From positions 1 through 64,000 of the forward strand of contig NZ_JAPKIB010000009.1 in NCBI RefSeq assembly GCF_036759925.1: 64,000 nt of DNA, read 5' to 3'. The notes under the pieces are model-generated. The model was not told where the DNA came from. It did no database searches and saw only the letters and a program-made list of their open reading frames with translations. Both the position numbers and the translations under genes were made by a program. This document shows, piece after piece, positions 45,433 to 54,523 of the stretch. The DNA is from Kluyvera sp036759925 (GTDB taxonomy: Bacteria; Pseudomonadota; Gammaproteobacteria; Enterobacterales; Enterobacteriaceae). The stretch's first letter is position 1. Each line of letters opens with the position of its first letter.

Positions 45433-45784
45433 GTTCGTTTCTCCTGAACAGTATTTTTAGGACCGGATCGCGAGATGAGAAATGACGAATGACCCGACCA
45501 ACTGACGGCAATTATTACTGAGCAGGCTAAGAGAAGTCCTAAAGTAAAAGTGAAATTAAAACAAACATGAAAAAGATGAGGTCTTTACCTTTTTTATGTA
45601 ACACATCAGGATAAAAACTTTATATCAAGAAAAGGTAAATGACTTCTAATTACAAGTGGTTAGGTGGGGTGTTTTTACGGGGGTAATGTTGTCACAAGGT
45701 AACAAATAACACCTTGTGACAACATCAACATTACATTAAGAAAGCGGTTATTTAACCATGATAATCGAGTTGCTGGGCTAACGA
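45433..45784. promoter_or_regulatory. cadBA promoter region
   Basis: This 352-base, strongly AT-rich gap separates the cadC stop from the cadB start. By analogy with E. coli it should hold the cadBA promoter, CadC sites and H-NS binding tracts. I cannot place the individual sites by eye. It also contains the perfect inverted repeat described separately. No gene is seen. Confidence 0.6.
45686..45725. repeat. Perfect 15-bp inverted repeat between cadC and cadB
   Basis: ATGTTGTCACAAGGT (45686-45700) and ACCTTGTGACAACAT (45711-45725) are exact reverse complements around a 10-base AT-rich loop. It lies 60 bases past the cadC stop codon. There is no T tract directly after it on the minus strand, so a simple terminator is not certain. 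Confidence 0.85.
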
Positions 45785-47302
45785 TTACTCTTTGGCTAAA
45801 AACGACTGCAAATAGGGGACTATTTTTTCTATCGATGTCTGGAATACACCGTTTTGGATCCAGTACAGCGTGTTATCGCCTGGGCGTAAATTAAACGCGG
45901 TAATATAAGCATCTGCCGCCAGACGACTCTCACCTTTCATTTCATAAACTTTACCCAACAACACGTAGTTAAGCCATGACATCTCAATTTCAATGCTTTT
46001 ATTCACGGCATCAAAAGCGTTATCGATACTGCCTTTGCTTAAATAGTCGATAGCTTTAATTCGATACAGTATGGCGCTGTTTTGAATTTCCGGCATTTGC
46101 TCCACGCGTGCCAATTCTTCATTCAGCGCGGCCAGTTGCTGAGTATCAAAAGGTTGCTGTGATTGACGTAAGACATCCACCATCGCTTTTTGTGCATAGG
46201 CGTAGGCGAAGCTGGGTGAGGATTTCGTGATGTTCTCTAGCAGCGTGCTGGCCTTATTTAATGATGGTGCATCGCCGACAGAAACCAGCTGCAGTGCCTG
46301 GTAAAACTGCGCCAAAGACTGTGCTTCCGGCAGTTTCAGCCGGGTTAACTGCTTTTGCATGCCCTCTGGCCACGGCTGTGCCAATGCGCTGGAGAGGCTA
46401 TCGAACAGATCGCTCTGGATAGAGACCAGGTTGCTATCGGTGACGAAGTAGCGCTTATCGAGCATGGTCGAACCGTCAGCGTTGTCGATAAGCAGCACCG
46501 ACATAAAGCACTGCTGGGCGCGGTAGTGGCGCTGATTCACAAAGCTGATGGTCAGCGTCTTCCCGGAGCTGCTCGGTTCATTGACGTTATAGTTGGTTTT
46601 GTCATGAACCATAAAGGTGGAATAGGTGTTCAGCGAGGTGGTAATCAGCGTGCCGAGGCCGATGGCATACGACTGCTGCGAGACCCAGTTATTACAGGAG
46701 GCCCCCGGCTCAAAGCGAACGTCAATATCGCGTGGGTTAAGCAGCAGGTGTGTACGCGTTACCTGCGGATGCGGGCGCACCACGCTCAACAGGACCATGG
46801 CAATCAGCACGCCAAGCGATAATAAAAAGGCGCACTGGGTCCAGAAGTTGGCAAACCAGCGGCGTGGTTTTTGCTCGGAAGTGGCCGCAGGCGCAGGGCG
46901 CTGCGCGGGAGCTACCGGTAGGCTTTCAAGCGCAGCGGCGGGCTTTATCTCAGTGGTTTCACCTTGTATTTCAGACTCGCTAAGCCAGGTGACGGGCGCC
47001 GTAAGCTGGTAGCCGCGTTTGGGCACGGTAATAATGTATTCGGCGTGACTATCGCCACCGTCGCGCAGTGATTTACGCAGTTCAGAAATACTCTGGGTGA
47101 CCACATGGCTGGTCACAATATTCCGCATCCAGATGTTATCAATAAGCTCGTCGCGGCTGAGCACTTCCCCTGGGTGGTGGGCAAAATACATCAGCAGATC
47201 GATTAATCGAGGTTCCAGAGTGAGCTGGCGTCCAGGGCGGCTAATTTGATTCACTGAAGGCGTGACGAGCCATTCCCCAACGCGCACAAACGGTTGTTGC
47301 AT
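45785..47302 (-). CDS. cadC: Transcriptional activator CadC
   Basis: CadC is a ToxR-like one-component regulator that activates cadBA at low pH with lysine present. The 505-residue chain has a cytoplasmic winged helix (about 1-105), a proline-rich linker, one membrane segment at about 154-176 and a periplasmic sensor domain. Cysteines C203 and C265 correspond to the pH-responsive disulfide pair of E. coli CadC (C208/C272). It is transcribed in the same direction as cadBA and lies upstream of it. Confidence 0.95.
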   Translation of the reverse strand: MQQPFVRVGEWLVTPSVNQISRPGRQLTLEPRLIDLLMYFAHHPGEVLSRDELIDNIWMRNIVTSHVVTQSISELRKSLRDGGDSHAEYIITVPKRGYQLTAPVTWLSESEIQGETTEIKPAAALESLPVAPAQRPAPAATSEQKPRRWFANFWTQCAFLLSLGVLIAMVLLSVVRPHPQVTRTHLLLNPRDIDVRFEPGASCNNWVSQQSYAIGLGTLITTSLNTYSTFMVHDKTNYNVNEPSSSGKTLTISFVNQRHYRAQQCFMSVLLIDNADGSTMLDKRYFVTDSNLVSIQSDLFDSLSSALAQPWPEGMQKQLTRLKLPEAQSLAQFYQALQLVSVGDAPSLNKASTLLENITKSSPSFAYAYAQKAMVDVLRQSQQPFDTQQLAALNEELARVEQMPEIQNSAILYRIKAIDYLSKGSIDNAFDAVNKSIEIEMSWLNYVLLGKVYEMKGESRLAADAYITAFNLRPGDNTLYWIQNGVFQTSIEKIVPYLQSFLAKE

Positions 47303-47402
47303 AAAAATGAGTCACCAAAGGAAAAGAAATAGTTAAGTGAATAATGATAACACAATTCACTACCCTGTTTTTTAACCGGGAAGAGCGCGGAGAGGCGTAA
47401 GG

Positions 47403-47422
47403 GCGGGTAGGATCCTACCCGC
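47403..47422. other. Palindromic hairpin after hmp
   Basis: gcgggtag-gatc-ctacccgc is a perfect palindrome 15 bases past the hmp stop codon. The downstream T content on the minus strand is poor. It is probably a weak terminator or an mRNA 3'-end stabiliser. Confidence 0.5.
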
Positions 47423-47436
47423 CTGGAAAGAAAAGA

Positions 47437-48627
47437 TTACAGGACTTTATGCGGACCGAAGCATTCGTAGTGGATGCTGTCGGCGTTGATGCCCAGCTCA
47501 ACCAGCTGTTTTGCTGCGTGCTGCATAAAGGCCACCGGGCCGCACAGGTAGAACTGCATCTGTGGATCCTGGAGCTTATCGGCAAGCGCTGAAAGCGCCA
47601 TCAGCCCTTCGCTGTCGAACGCGCCAGACTGACGGTCCGCATCGGTCGGGGTGCGATACCACAGGTGTGAGGTGAAGTTCGGCAGCGCGCTACCCAGCGT
47701 TTTCACTTCATCGGCAAAGGCGTGAACGCTGCCGTTTTCCGCCGCGTGGAACCAGTTTACCTGCGCCGGGTGGCGGTTTTTCGACAGCGTATCCAGCATG
47801 GCCAGCATCGGGGTTTGCCCCACGCCGCCGGAGATCAGCGTGACCGGGGTTTGTGGCGTGACGTTAAGGAAGAAATCACCGGCAGGGGCGGCCAGATGGA
47901 CCACATCGCCTTCTTTTGCCGCGTTATGCAGCCAGCTGGAGACCTGGCCGCCGTTTTCGCGCTTCACGGCAATGCGATAGCCTTTACCGTCTGGCTTGCG
48001 GGTCAGCGAGTATTGACGAATTTCCTGATACTCAAAATCTTCCGGTTTCAGCCATACCGCCAGATATTGACCTGGCTGATAATCCGCCACCGGCTGGCCG
48101 TCTACTGGCTCCATCTCGAAGCTGGTAATCAGGTCGCTGCGCGGGGTCTTTTTGACGATGCGGAACGCACGCGTGCCTTCCCAACCGCCGGTTTTGTTGG
48201 CGTTATCCTGATAAATCTCGGCTTCACGGTTGATAAACACGCCCGCCAGCACGCCATAGGCCTTGCCCCAGGCATCCAATACTTCCTGGCCTGGGCTAAA
48301 CATCTCATCCAGCGTCGCCAGCAGGTGTGCACCCACAATGTTGTACTGCTCTGGTTTGATCTGGAAGCTGGTGTGCTTCTGAGCGATTTTCTCTACCGCT
48401 GGCAGCAGCGCGGGCAGGTTTTCAATATTGCTGGCGTAGGCGGCAATGGCGTTAAACAGCGCTTCACGCTGGTCGCCGTTACGCTGGTTGCTCATATTGA
48501 AAATCTCTTTCAGCTCCGGGTTATGGGTAAACATCCGGTCATAAAAGTGGGCGGTGAGCTTCGGGCCAGTTTCAACTAGCAGGGGGATAGTGGCTTTTAC
48601 GGTGGCGATGGTTTGAGCGTCAAGCAT
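47437..48627 (-). CDS. hmp: Flavohemoprotein, nitric oxide dioxygenase
   Basis: Hmp detoxifies nitric oxide to nitrate with O2 and NAD(P)H. The 396-residue chain has a globin domain (about 1-138, haem-ligand histidine in the segment IAQKHTSFQIKPEQY, distal Y29), an FAD domain with RQYSLTRKPDG, and an NAD domain with GGVGQTPMLAML and YLCGPVAFM. The ATG at 48627 gives the conserved MLDAQTIATVKATIP. A GTG or ATG upstream would add six residues. An NsrR operator lies upstream. Confidence 0.97.
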   Translation of the reverse strand: MLDAQTIATVKATIPLLVETGPKLTAHFYDRMFTHNPELKEIFNMSNQRNGDQREALFNAIAAYASNIENLPALLPAVEKIAQKHTSFQIKPEQYNIVGAHLLATLDEMFSPGQEVLDAWGKAYGVLAGVFINREAEIYQDNANKTGGWEGTRAFRIVKKTPRSDLITSFEMEPVDGQPVADYQPGQYLAVWLKPEDFEYQEIRQYSLTRKPDGKGYRIAVKRENGGQVSSWLHNAAKEGDVVHLAAPAGDFFLNVTPQTPVTLISGGVGQTPMLAMLDTLSKNRHPAQVNWFHAAENGSVHAFADEVKTLGSALPNFTSHLWYRTPTDADRQSGAFDSEGLMALSALADKLQDPQMQFYLCGPVAFMQHAAKQLVELGINADSIHYECFGPHKVL

Positions 48628-48658
48628 GGCAGGTCTTCCTTTCAATCAATGTTATTTA

Positions 48659-48681
48659 ATGTTGCATGTTAAATGCATCTT
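48659..48681. promoter_or_regulatory. NsrR operator of hmp
   Basis: The right half AAATGCATCTT is a perfect NsrR half-site. The left half ATGTTGCATGT matches at 8 of 11 positions with the standard 1-base spacer. It begins 32 bases upstream of the hmp start codon, fitting nitric-oxide derepression. Confidence 0.88.
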
Positions 48682-48824
48682 ATAAAAATACCCCTGTTTT
48701 GTAAATGGTTCTTTGAAAGAATGCACTATTGCGGTTACAACATGAATTATTCACATCACAATCCTGAAAAGAAATCCGTTTCCCTGCCTCAGCCCTTTAT
48801 TCCTCAATCCCTTGTGTGGCGCAG

Positions 48825-48840
48825 AGGAAAACGTTTGCGT
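48825..48840 (+). promoter_or_regulatory. PurR box upstream of glyA
   Basis: AGGAAAACGTTTGCGT has a perfect right half (ACGTTTGCGT) of the PurR consensus and a degenerate left half, much like the E. coli glyA site. A tatact -10 candidate lies at 48882-48887. The remainder of the hmp-glyA gap (48682-48957) shows no gene. Confidence 0.75.
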
Positions 48841-48957
48841 AATTTCGTTTGTCAAGACCTGTTATCGCAGAACTAATCAGTTATACTGTTGGCCGTTGTC
48901 CAATTGGACTGCCTTTTCAGGCCAAAATTTAATTGTTAGCTGAGTCAGGAGATGCGG

Positions 48958-50211
48958 ATGTTAAAGCGTGAAATGAACATTGCCGATTATGATGCCGAAC
49001 TGTGGCAGGCTATGGAGCAGGAAAAAGTACGTCAGGAAGAGCACATCGAACTGATCGCCTCCGAAAACTACACCAGCCCGCGCGTCATGCAGGCGCAGGG
49101 TTCTCAGCTGACCAACAAATACGCTGAAGGTTACCCAGGCAAACGCTACTACGGCGGTTGTGAATACGTTGATATCGTTGAACAGCTGGCGATTGACCGC
49201 GCGAAAGAACTGTTCGGCGCAGACTACGCTAACGTACAGCCGCACTCCGGCTCTCAGGCTAACTTCGCGGTCTACACCGCGCTGCTGCAGCCGGGCGATA
49301 CCGTTCTGGGTATGAACCTGGCGCAGGGCGGCCACCTGACTCACGGCTCCCCGGTTAACTTCTCCGGTAAGCTGTACAACATCATCCCTTACGGTATCGA
49401 TGAGTCCGGTAAAATTGACTACGACGAGATGGCTAAGCTGGCTCAGACCCACAAACCGAAAATGATCATCGGTGGCTTCTCCGCATACTCCGGCGTTGTA
49501 GACTGGGCAAAAATGCGTGAAATCGCAGACAGCATCGGTGCTTATCTGTTCGTCGACATGGCGCACGTTGCCGGTCTGATTGCCGCAGGCGTTTACCCGA
49601 ACCCAGTTCCACATGCTCACGTTGTGACCACCACCACTCACAAAACCCTGGCGGGTCCACGCGGTGGCCTGATCCTGGCGAAAGACGGTAGCGAAGAGCT
49701 GTACAAAAAACTGAACTCCGCCGTGTTCCCAAGCGCGCAGGGTGGCCCTCTGATGCACGTTATCGCCGGTAAAGCGGTGGCGCTGAAAGAAGCGATGGAG
49801 CCAGAGTTCAAGGTTTACCAGCAGCAGGTTGCTAAAAACGCTAAAGCGATGGTGGAAGTGTTCCTGAACCGTGGCTACAAAGTGGTTTCTGGCGGTACTG
49901 AAAACCACCTGTTCCTGCTGGATCTGGTTGATAAAAACCTGACCGGTAAAGAAGCAGACGCCGCGCTGGGTCGTGCGAACATCACCGTGAACAAAAACAG
50001 CGTGCCAAACGATCCGAAGAGCCCGTTCGTGACTTCCGGTATCCGTATCGGTTCCCCGGCTGTCACCCGCCGCGGCTTCAAAGAAGCGGAAGTGAAAGAG
50101 CTGGCTGGCTGGATGTGTGACGTGCTGGACAACATCAACGATGAGTCCGTTATCGAAAGCGTCAAAGCGAAAGTGCTGGATATCTGCGCTCGCTTCCCGG
50201 TTTACGCGTAA
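48958..50211 (+). CDS. glyA: Serine hydroxymethyltransferase
   Basis: GlyA interconverts serine and glycine with tetrahydrofolate and is the main source of one-carbon units. The 417-residue chain equals E. coli in length, with the PLP lysine K229 in VVTTTTHKTLAGPRGG and the conserved HGSPVNFSGKLYNI and SEN(Y) segments. The ATG at 48958 follows a caggag site. An ATG six bases earlier overlaps that site and is less likely. Confidence 0.98.
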   Translation: MLKREMNIADYDAELWQAMEQEKVRQEEHIELIASENYTSPRVMQAQGSQLTNKYAEGYPGKRYYGGCEYVDIVEQLAIDRAKELFGADYANVQPHSGSQANFAVYTALLQPGDTVLGMNLAQGGHLTHGSPVNFSGKLYNIIPYGIDESGKIDYDEMAKLAQTHKPKMIIGGFSAYSGVVDWAKMREIADSIGAYLFVDMAHVAGLIAAGVYPNPVPHAHVVTTTTHKTLAGPRGGLILAKDGSEELYKKLNSAVFPSAQGGPLMHVIAGKAVALKEAMEPEFKVYQQQVAKNAKAMVEVFLNRGYKVVSGGTENHLFLLDLVDKNLTGKEADAALGRANITVNKNSVPNDPKSPFVTSGIRIGSPAVTRRGFKEAEVKELAGWMCDVLDNINDESVIESVKAKVLDICARFPVYA

Positions 50212-50228
50212 TCGCTAACCGTAAAATG

Positions 50229-50258
50229 CAAAAAAGGCCGCGTATGCGGCCTTTTTTA
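50229..50258 (+). terminator. Rho-independent terminator of glyA
   Basis: aaaaaaggccgc pairs with gcggccttttttt around a 4-base loop, starting 17 bases after the stop codon. Confidence 0.93.
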
Positions 50259-50260
50259 TG

Positions 50261-50335
50261 CCCGATGGCGCTGCGCTTATTGGGCCTACAACGTTTTCGT
50301 AGGCCTGATAAGGCGAAGCCACCATCAGGCAAACC
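50261..50335. repeat. REP-like repeat pair
   Basis: gcccgatggcgctgcgcttattgggcctac faces gtaggcctgataaggcgaagccaccatcaggc. These are two diverged REP units in inverted orientation between the convergent glyA and yphA genes. Confidence 0.75.
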
Positions 50336-50336
50336 C

Positions 50337-50759
50337 TCAATGCCTATCTAACGAAATTTTCCCCGGCCCGACAATCGCCAGCAGCAGGAACGCACCTGAA
50401 ATGCTGATATTCTTGTAGAAGTTAATCATGTTCGGCATCACCGCATCGCCGGTCATGTTCCAGAAGTGGTGACCAATCACCGCGGTCCCCAGAGTGTAGA
50501 AAATAAAAATCACCGCCAGTGGACGAGTAAAGAAGCCCAGAATCACCAGAATAACGGCCGGCACTTCCATCAGAATGGCAATGATGGCCGCCAGCGCAGG
50601 CATTGGCGTGTCGATGGATGCCATATACTGCACCGTTCCATCGTAGTGGAGCATTTTGGGATAGCCGGAGAGAATAAACAGCAGCACGATAGCGATACGC
50701 GCAATCAGCAACAGCAGGTCGCGCGATGCGCCAAAGTCGAGATAACGGAGAGCGTTCAT
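50337..50759 (-). CDS. yphA: YphA, DoxX-family inner-membrane protein
   Basis: This 140-residue membrane protein has four hydrophobic segments (about 15-33, 55-80, 82-100 and 115-132) and strong similarity to E. coli YphA. The family includes the DoxX/YqjF oxidoreductase-associated proteins, but no function is established. The ATG at 50759 gives MNALRYLDFGASRDLL. The ATG two codons upstream overlaps its gga ribosome binding site. Confidence 0.88.
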   Translation of the reverse strand: MNALRYLDFGASRDLLLLIARIAIVLLFILSGYPKMLHYDGTVQYMASIDTPMPALAAIIAILMEVPAVILVILGFFTRPLAVIFIFYTLGTAVIGHHFWNMTGDAVMPNMINFYKNISISGAFLLLAIVGPGKISLDRH

Positions 50760-50959
50760 GGTCATTCCATTGTGTCAGTACGTGTGAGTTAAACGTAATA
50801 CACAATGTTGCTCCCTGCCACCGTGCGCACATAAATCAGTCTTATGGCTGGAGCGAATAAACCGCGTTACGGCTGGAGAATAACCCCGCTTTGATGCCCG
50901 GTTATATGAATATTTCTAATACGAAGTTCGTCGCTTTTCTGCTCGCCCTGATGACGAAC

Positions 50960-51154
50960 TCAGCGAGACGCTTTCAGAACCTTGCCGCATTTTTCATCGC
51001 TCGCCTGACCGTTACCGCTCATTGCGGCCTGAATGCACGCCTGATAATCCAGCGAGGAAATGGTTTCGTTACTGCTGTGCGTTTGCGGCTTTGACGCGGT
51101 GCTGGCGCAGCCCATCAATAGAAGTGCAGCGATTGCGGGAAGAAGCGTTTTCAT
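50960..51154 (-). CDS. Small putative lipoprotein
   Basis: This 64-residue protein starts MKTLLPAIAALLLMGC, a textbook lipoprotein signal with the acylated cysteine at residue 16. Two further cysteines follow (YQACIQ and EKCGKV), as does a serine/threonine-rich segment. The ATG at 51154 is preceded by ccaggatgg. An upstream in-frame ATG at 51274 adds an implausible leader. I do not recognise the family. It stands alone between yphA and hcaT. Confidence 0.7.
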   Translation of the reverse strand: MKTLLPAIAALLLMGCASTASKPQTHSSNETISSLDYQACIQAAMSGNGQASDEKCGKVLKASR

Positions 51155-51357
51155 GGTGCCATCCTGGGTTATTGGTGTCCTGATGACAGTGTGCACCGCG
51201 GTGAAAGCGAGCGCTGTAACCGTTTGTGCGGACGGATGACTGGCGCAAAAATAGCTAAAGGTGATATCCATCACAATTATCTCGTTAACGTGAGGAGTAG
51301 TGCTCTTCAGAATGTGGGTTGAGTCATTAGACTAGGGGCTCCAAAACGGGAGGACCC

Positions 51358-52494
51358 ATGGTTTTGCACTCCACGCGCTGGCTGGCGCTCAGTTATTTCA
51401 CCTACTTTTTTAGCTACGGTATTTTTCTTCCTTTCTGGAGCGTCTGGCTCAAAGGTGCTGGGCTGTCGCCGGAAACCATCGGTCTGCTGTTAGGGGCGGG
51501 GCTGGTCGCCCGGTTTCTCGGTAGCCTGCTGATTGCGCCGCGAGTGAGCGATCCGTCCCGGTTAATCCGCGTACTGCGCATTCTGGCGCTGATGACGCTG
51601 CTGTTCGCCGCCGCGTTCTGGGCAGGAACGCAGGTCGCCTGGCTGATGGTGGTGATGATCGGTTTCAACCTGTTCTTCTCACCGCTGGTGCCGCTGACCG
51701 ATGCGCTGGCGAACACCTGGCAAAAACAGATAACCATGGACTACGGCCGAGTGCGGCTGTGGGGCTCGATTGCCTTCGTGATTGGTTCCGCGCTGACCGG
51801 TAAGCTGGTGAGCCTGTTCGATTACCACGTCATCCTGGTGATGCTGAGTCTTGGCGTCGCGTCAATGCTGCTGGGGATGTTGCTGAAACCGTCGGTGATG
51901 CCACTCGGTGAATCCCGCCATCAGGAGAGCGTTGGCTGGCCGGCCTGGCGTTCCTTAATAACGCAAAACTGGCGCTTTCTTGCCTGCGTGAGTCTGCTTC
52001 AGGGGGCTCACGCGGCCTATTACGGCTTCAGCGCCATCTTCTGGGAAGGGGCGGGATATTCGGCGTCGGCTATCGGCTACCTGTGGTCGTTGGGCGTGGT
52101 GGCTGAAGTGATCACCTTTGCGCTGAGCAAAAAGGTATTCCGCCGCTTTAGCGCCCGGGATTTGCTGCTGCTATCGGCCATTTGTGGCGTTATCCGCTGG
52201 GGATTGATGGGCTGGACGACCAGCCTGCCGTGGCTGATTTTGATTCAGATCCTACATTGTGGCACCTTCACCGTCTGCCATCTGGCGGCGATGCGCTATA
52301 TTGCCGCCCGTCAGGGGAGCGAAGTTATCCGCCTGCAGGCGGTCTACTCGGCGGTGGCGATGGGCGGCAGCATTGCGGTGATGACCATGTTCTCTGGATT
52401 CCTGTATCAGCATCTCCATCAGGGACTGTTCTGGGTGATGGCGCTGGTGGCACTGCCTGCGCTGGTGCTGCGACCAAAAACCGTCGCCCGCTAG
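51358..52494 (+). CDS. hcaT: MFS transporter HcaT (putative 3-phenylpropionate permease)
   Basis: This 378-residue major facilitator protein with about twelve membrane segments matches E. coli HcaT. In E. coli the gene is next to the hca phenylpropionate dioxygenase genes. Those catabolic genes are absent here, so the transported substrate in this organism is uncertain. The ATG follows a cgggaggac site. Its 3' end overlaps convergent csiE by four bases. Confidence 0.9.
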   Translation: MVLHSTRWLALSYFTYFFSYGIFLPFWSVWLKGAGLSPETIGLLLGAGLVARFLGSLLIAPRVSDPSRLIRVLRILALMTLLFAAAFWAGTQVAWLMVVMIGFNLFFSPLVPLTDALANTWQKQITMDYGRVRLWGSIAFVIGSALTGKLVSLFDYHVILVMLSLGVASMLLGMLLKPSVMPLGESRHQESVGWPAWRSLITQNWRFLACVSLLQGAHAAYYGFSAIFWEGAGYSASAIGYLWSLGVVAEVITFALSKKVFRRFSARDLLLLSAICGVIRWGLMGWTTSLPWLILIQILHCGTFTVCHLAAMRYIAARQGSEVIRLQAVYSAVAMGGSIAVMTMFSGFLYQHLHQGLFWVMALVALPALVLRPKTVAR

Positions 52495-53768
52495 GTCTCC
52501 AGAATCTTGCAGATATGCTGCTGCTGATGCTCGCTGAGCGGTTGCTCGGCGTGGATCAGCGGCGGTGAAAACAGGGGCAGGGCAATCGCGTAAGGCGAAA
52601 TCACGAGCGTGCTGTTTTTCGGCGCGCCCTCTTTCTGGAAGACGTTGACCGTCAGGTACTTCACGGTGAGCGGCAGCAGCGTCAGCTCCCGTAGTTGCTG
52701 TTCAATCTCCTGCTCCAGAGCCGGATTGTCGCCGGTTAACAGCACCACCTGCTTCTCGTGCAGCTCGCTCTCCTGCATTAATCCGGCGCCAAAAATCACC
52801 GCAATCAGCGCCGCTTCATCATCGCTGAAGTGCAGGGTATAGCGCGTTTCAAAATCACTCAGCGCCGCACGCGTCGTGCGAATTAACCGCGGGTAGAGGC
52901 GGTGGATCTCTTCCGGTAAGTGATGATCGATGCCGATCTCAAATACGCAGCGGTTCAGCGCCTGCGCGACGTGAACGTAAAGCTGATCGTGCAGGCTGCG
53001 TTCATCGGTGAAATGGCAGTGCGCCTCATGCTGAAAACGGTCGACCAGTCGGGCAATCGCCAGATGTAGCTGCTGGTCCTGCTCGCGTCCATCAAACTGG
53101 GGATTTGGCACCTTCAGCAACATAAATAGCAGTGCCAGGAAGTGCTGCTCGTTGCGGTTTGGCGTTTGCATCACCCGTCTCTGCCAGTGGTGGACAATAT
53201 CCGCCGCCATCTGATATTCCAGCGTGGACTGCGTCCAGGCGCTTTGCAGCGTGCTAAAAATCGGGCTTTCTCCCTGATGATGCTGTAATAAACAGTACTG
53301 GAGATAGAGGCGTAAAAACTGCACGTCGCGACATTCAAAATCGCGCTGCAGGCTGCGGGCGCAGCGGTTCACCAGCGCCTGCAGGTTGGTTTCATCATAC
53401 AGCGTACGCGGGATCTTCAGCTGTTTGAGCTGCGTTTTCAGCGCCGGTGTAAAATGGTGCGTCACAAAGTGCGGACACAGACGCAATGCGCGGCGAAGCC
53501 AGTGCAGCAAGCACAGGCGCAGGTCGAGGGTTGTGCCTTCAATCCGATAGCAGCCATCCGCCTGAGTGGCGATCGCCAGACGATGGTAACGCTCAACCTC
53601 CTCTCCGGCTTCAATGACATCTTGCCGGGCGGTGGAAACATCGACATTATTCACCATGCCAATGTATTCCGCCGTGATGGAATGACCAGGGAGATAGAGC
53701 ATCAGCAGCGCCTGGCAGCGGCGCTGCGGACTGGAAAGCACAGATGGCGGTTCGAGTACGGTCATCAT
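52491..53768 (-). CDS. csiE: Stationary-phase-inducible protein CsiE (PRD domain)
   Basis: This 425-residue protein matches E. coli CsiE (426 residues). The second half contains a PTS-regulation (PRD) type domain (about 160-330, with DQLYVHVAQALNRCVFEIGIDHHLPEE and IAVIFGAG) and the N-terminal third looks like a degenerate helix-turn-helix. E. coli csiE is induced at starvation and its target genes are unknown. A second ATG directly follows the first. It is divergent from the zevA-like gene. Confidence 0.9.
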   Translation of the reverse strand: MMTVLEPPSVLSSPQRRCQALLMLYLPGHSITAEYIGMVNNVDVSTARQDVIEAGEEVERYHRLAIATQADGCYRIEGTTLDLRLCLLHWLRRALRLCPHFVTHHFTPALKTQLKQLKIPRTLYDETNLQALVNRCARSLQRDFECRDVQFLRLYLQYCLLQHHQGESPIFSTLQSAWTQSTLEYQMAADIVHHWQRRVMQTPNRNEQHFLALLFMLLKVPNPQFDGREQDQQLHLAIARLVDRFQHEAHCHFTDERSLHDQLYVHVAQALNRCVFEIGIDHHLPEEIHRLYPRLIRTTRAALSDFETRYTLHFSDDEAALIAVIFGAGLMQESELHEKQVVLLTGDNPALEQEIEQQLRELTLLPLTVKYLTVNVFQKEGAPKNSTLVISPYAIALPLFSPPLIHAEQPLSEHQQQHICKILET

Positions 53769-53884
53769 CTGTTGGGATCCAGCAGCAGGTTATGAGCATA
53801 AGAATAGACAAAAGATAACGGCAGCTAATGGGCTTTAGCTAAGGAATGCGGGTGACGGTCACAGAATTTTTCACTGAGGAACCG

Positions 53885-54523
53885 ATGAAGAGAGTGAAAC
53901 AATGCGCGGTTCTGATGTTTCTTACGGTTTTATCGTTAAACGTCAGCGCACATCCGCACAGCTTTATTACCATCACGAACCAACTGGTGGTGGCTGACGG
54001 CAAGCTGACGGGCATGAAAATGCGCTGGGTAATGGATGAACTCACCTCGGCGGATCTGCTCTACGACGCGGGCAACGCGAAGCCGGGCGATGAGGTCTGG
54101 AAAAAACTGGCCGCTGAGGTAATGGCGAACGTACTGGGGCAGCACTACTTCACCGAATTCTGGCACGATGGCAAAAAGGTGAAGTTTGAGAACCTGCCAA
54201 CCGCCTACGGCCTGGCGCGTCAGGGGCATCAGGCGGTGCTGACCTTTACCTTACCGCTGGCGACGCCGCAAACGCTCGCCGGGCAGACTTACACCTTTTC
54301 CACCTTCGACCCGACCTATTATGTTGATATGAGTTACGAAAAGGACAGCGATGTGGCGTTTGCCCCAGATTTTAAAGGTGCATGCAAAGTCAGCGTCCAC
54401 ACTCCGCATCCCAACGAGGAGATGCTTTCCTACGCGCAATCGCTCGATAAAGCGGATGCGCCGCCGGAAGATATGGACCTTGGAAAACAGTTTGCACAGA
54501 AGGTCACCATCGCATGTCAGTAA
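53885..54523 (+). CDS. DUF1007 periplasmic protein, ZevA-like
   Basis: This 212-residue secreted protein has a 22-residue signal peptide (MKRVKQCAVLMFLTVLSLNVSA) and a mature start HPHSFI whose two histidines could bind metal. It belongs to the DUF1007 family. In Haemophilus influenzae a DUF1007-type periplasmic protein (ZevA) works with a NicO-family membrane protein (ZevB) in zinc uptake, as I recall. The ATG at 53885, after gaggaacc, is preferred to 53846, which would hide the signal peptide. It overlaps the next gene by ten bases. Confidence 0.75.
   Translation: MKRVKQCAVLMFLTVLSLNVSAHPHSFITITNQLVVADGKLTGMKMRWVMDELTSADLLYDAGNAKPGDEVWKKLAAEVMANVLGQHYFTEFWHDGKKVKFENLPTAYGLARQGHQAVLTFTLPLATPQTLAGQTYTFSTFDPTYYVDMSYEKDSDVAFAPDFKGACKVSVHTPHPNEEMLSYAQSLDKADAPPEDMDLGKQFAQKVTIACQ

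Noticed and set aside
48673..48876. A 67-codon frame between hmp and glyA
   Set aside because: It overlaps the NsrR operator and the PurR box and has no convincing ribosome binding site.
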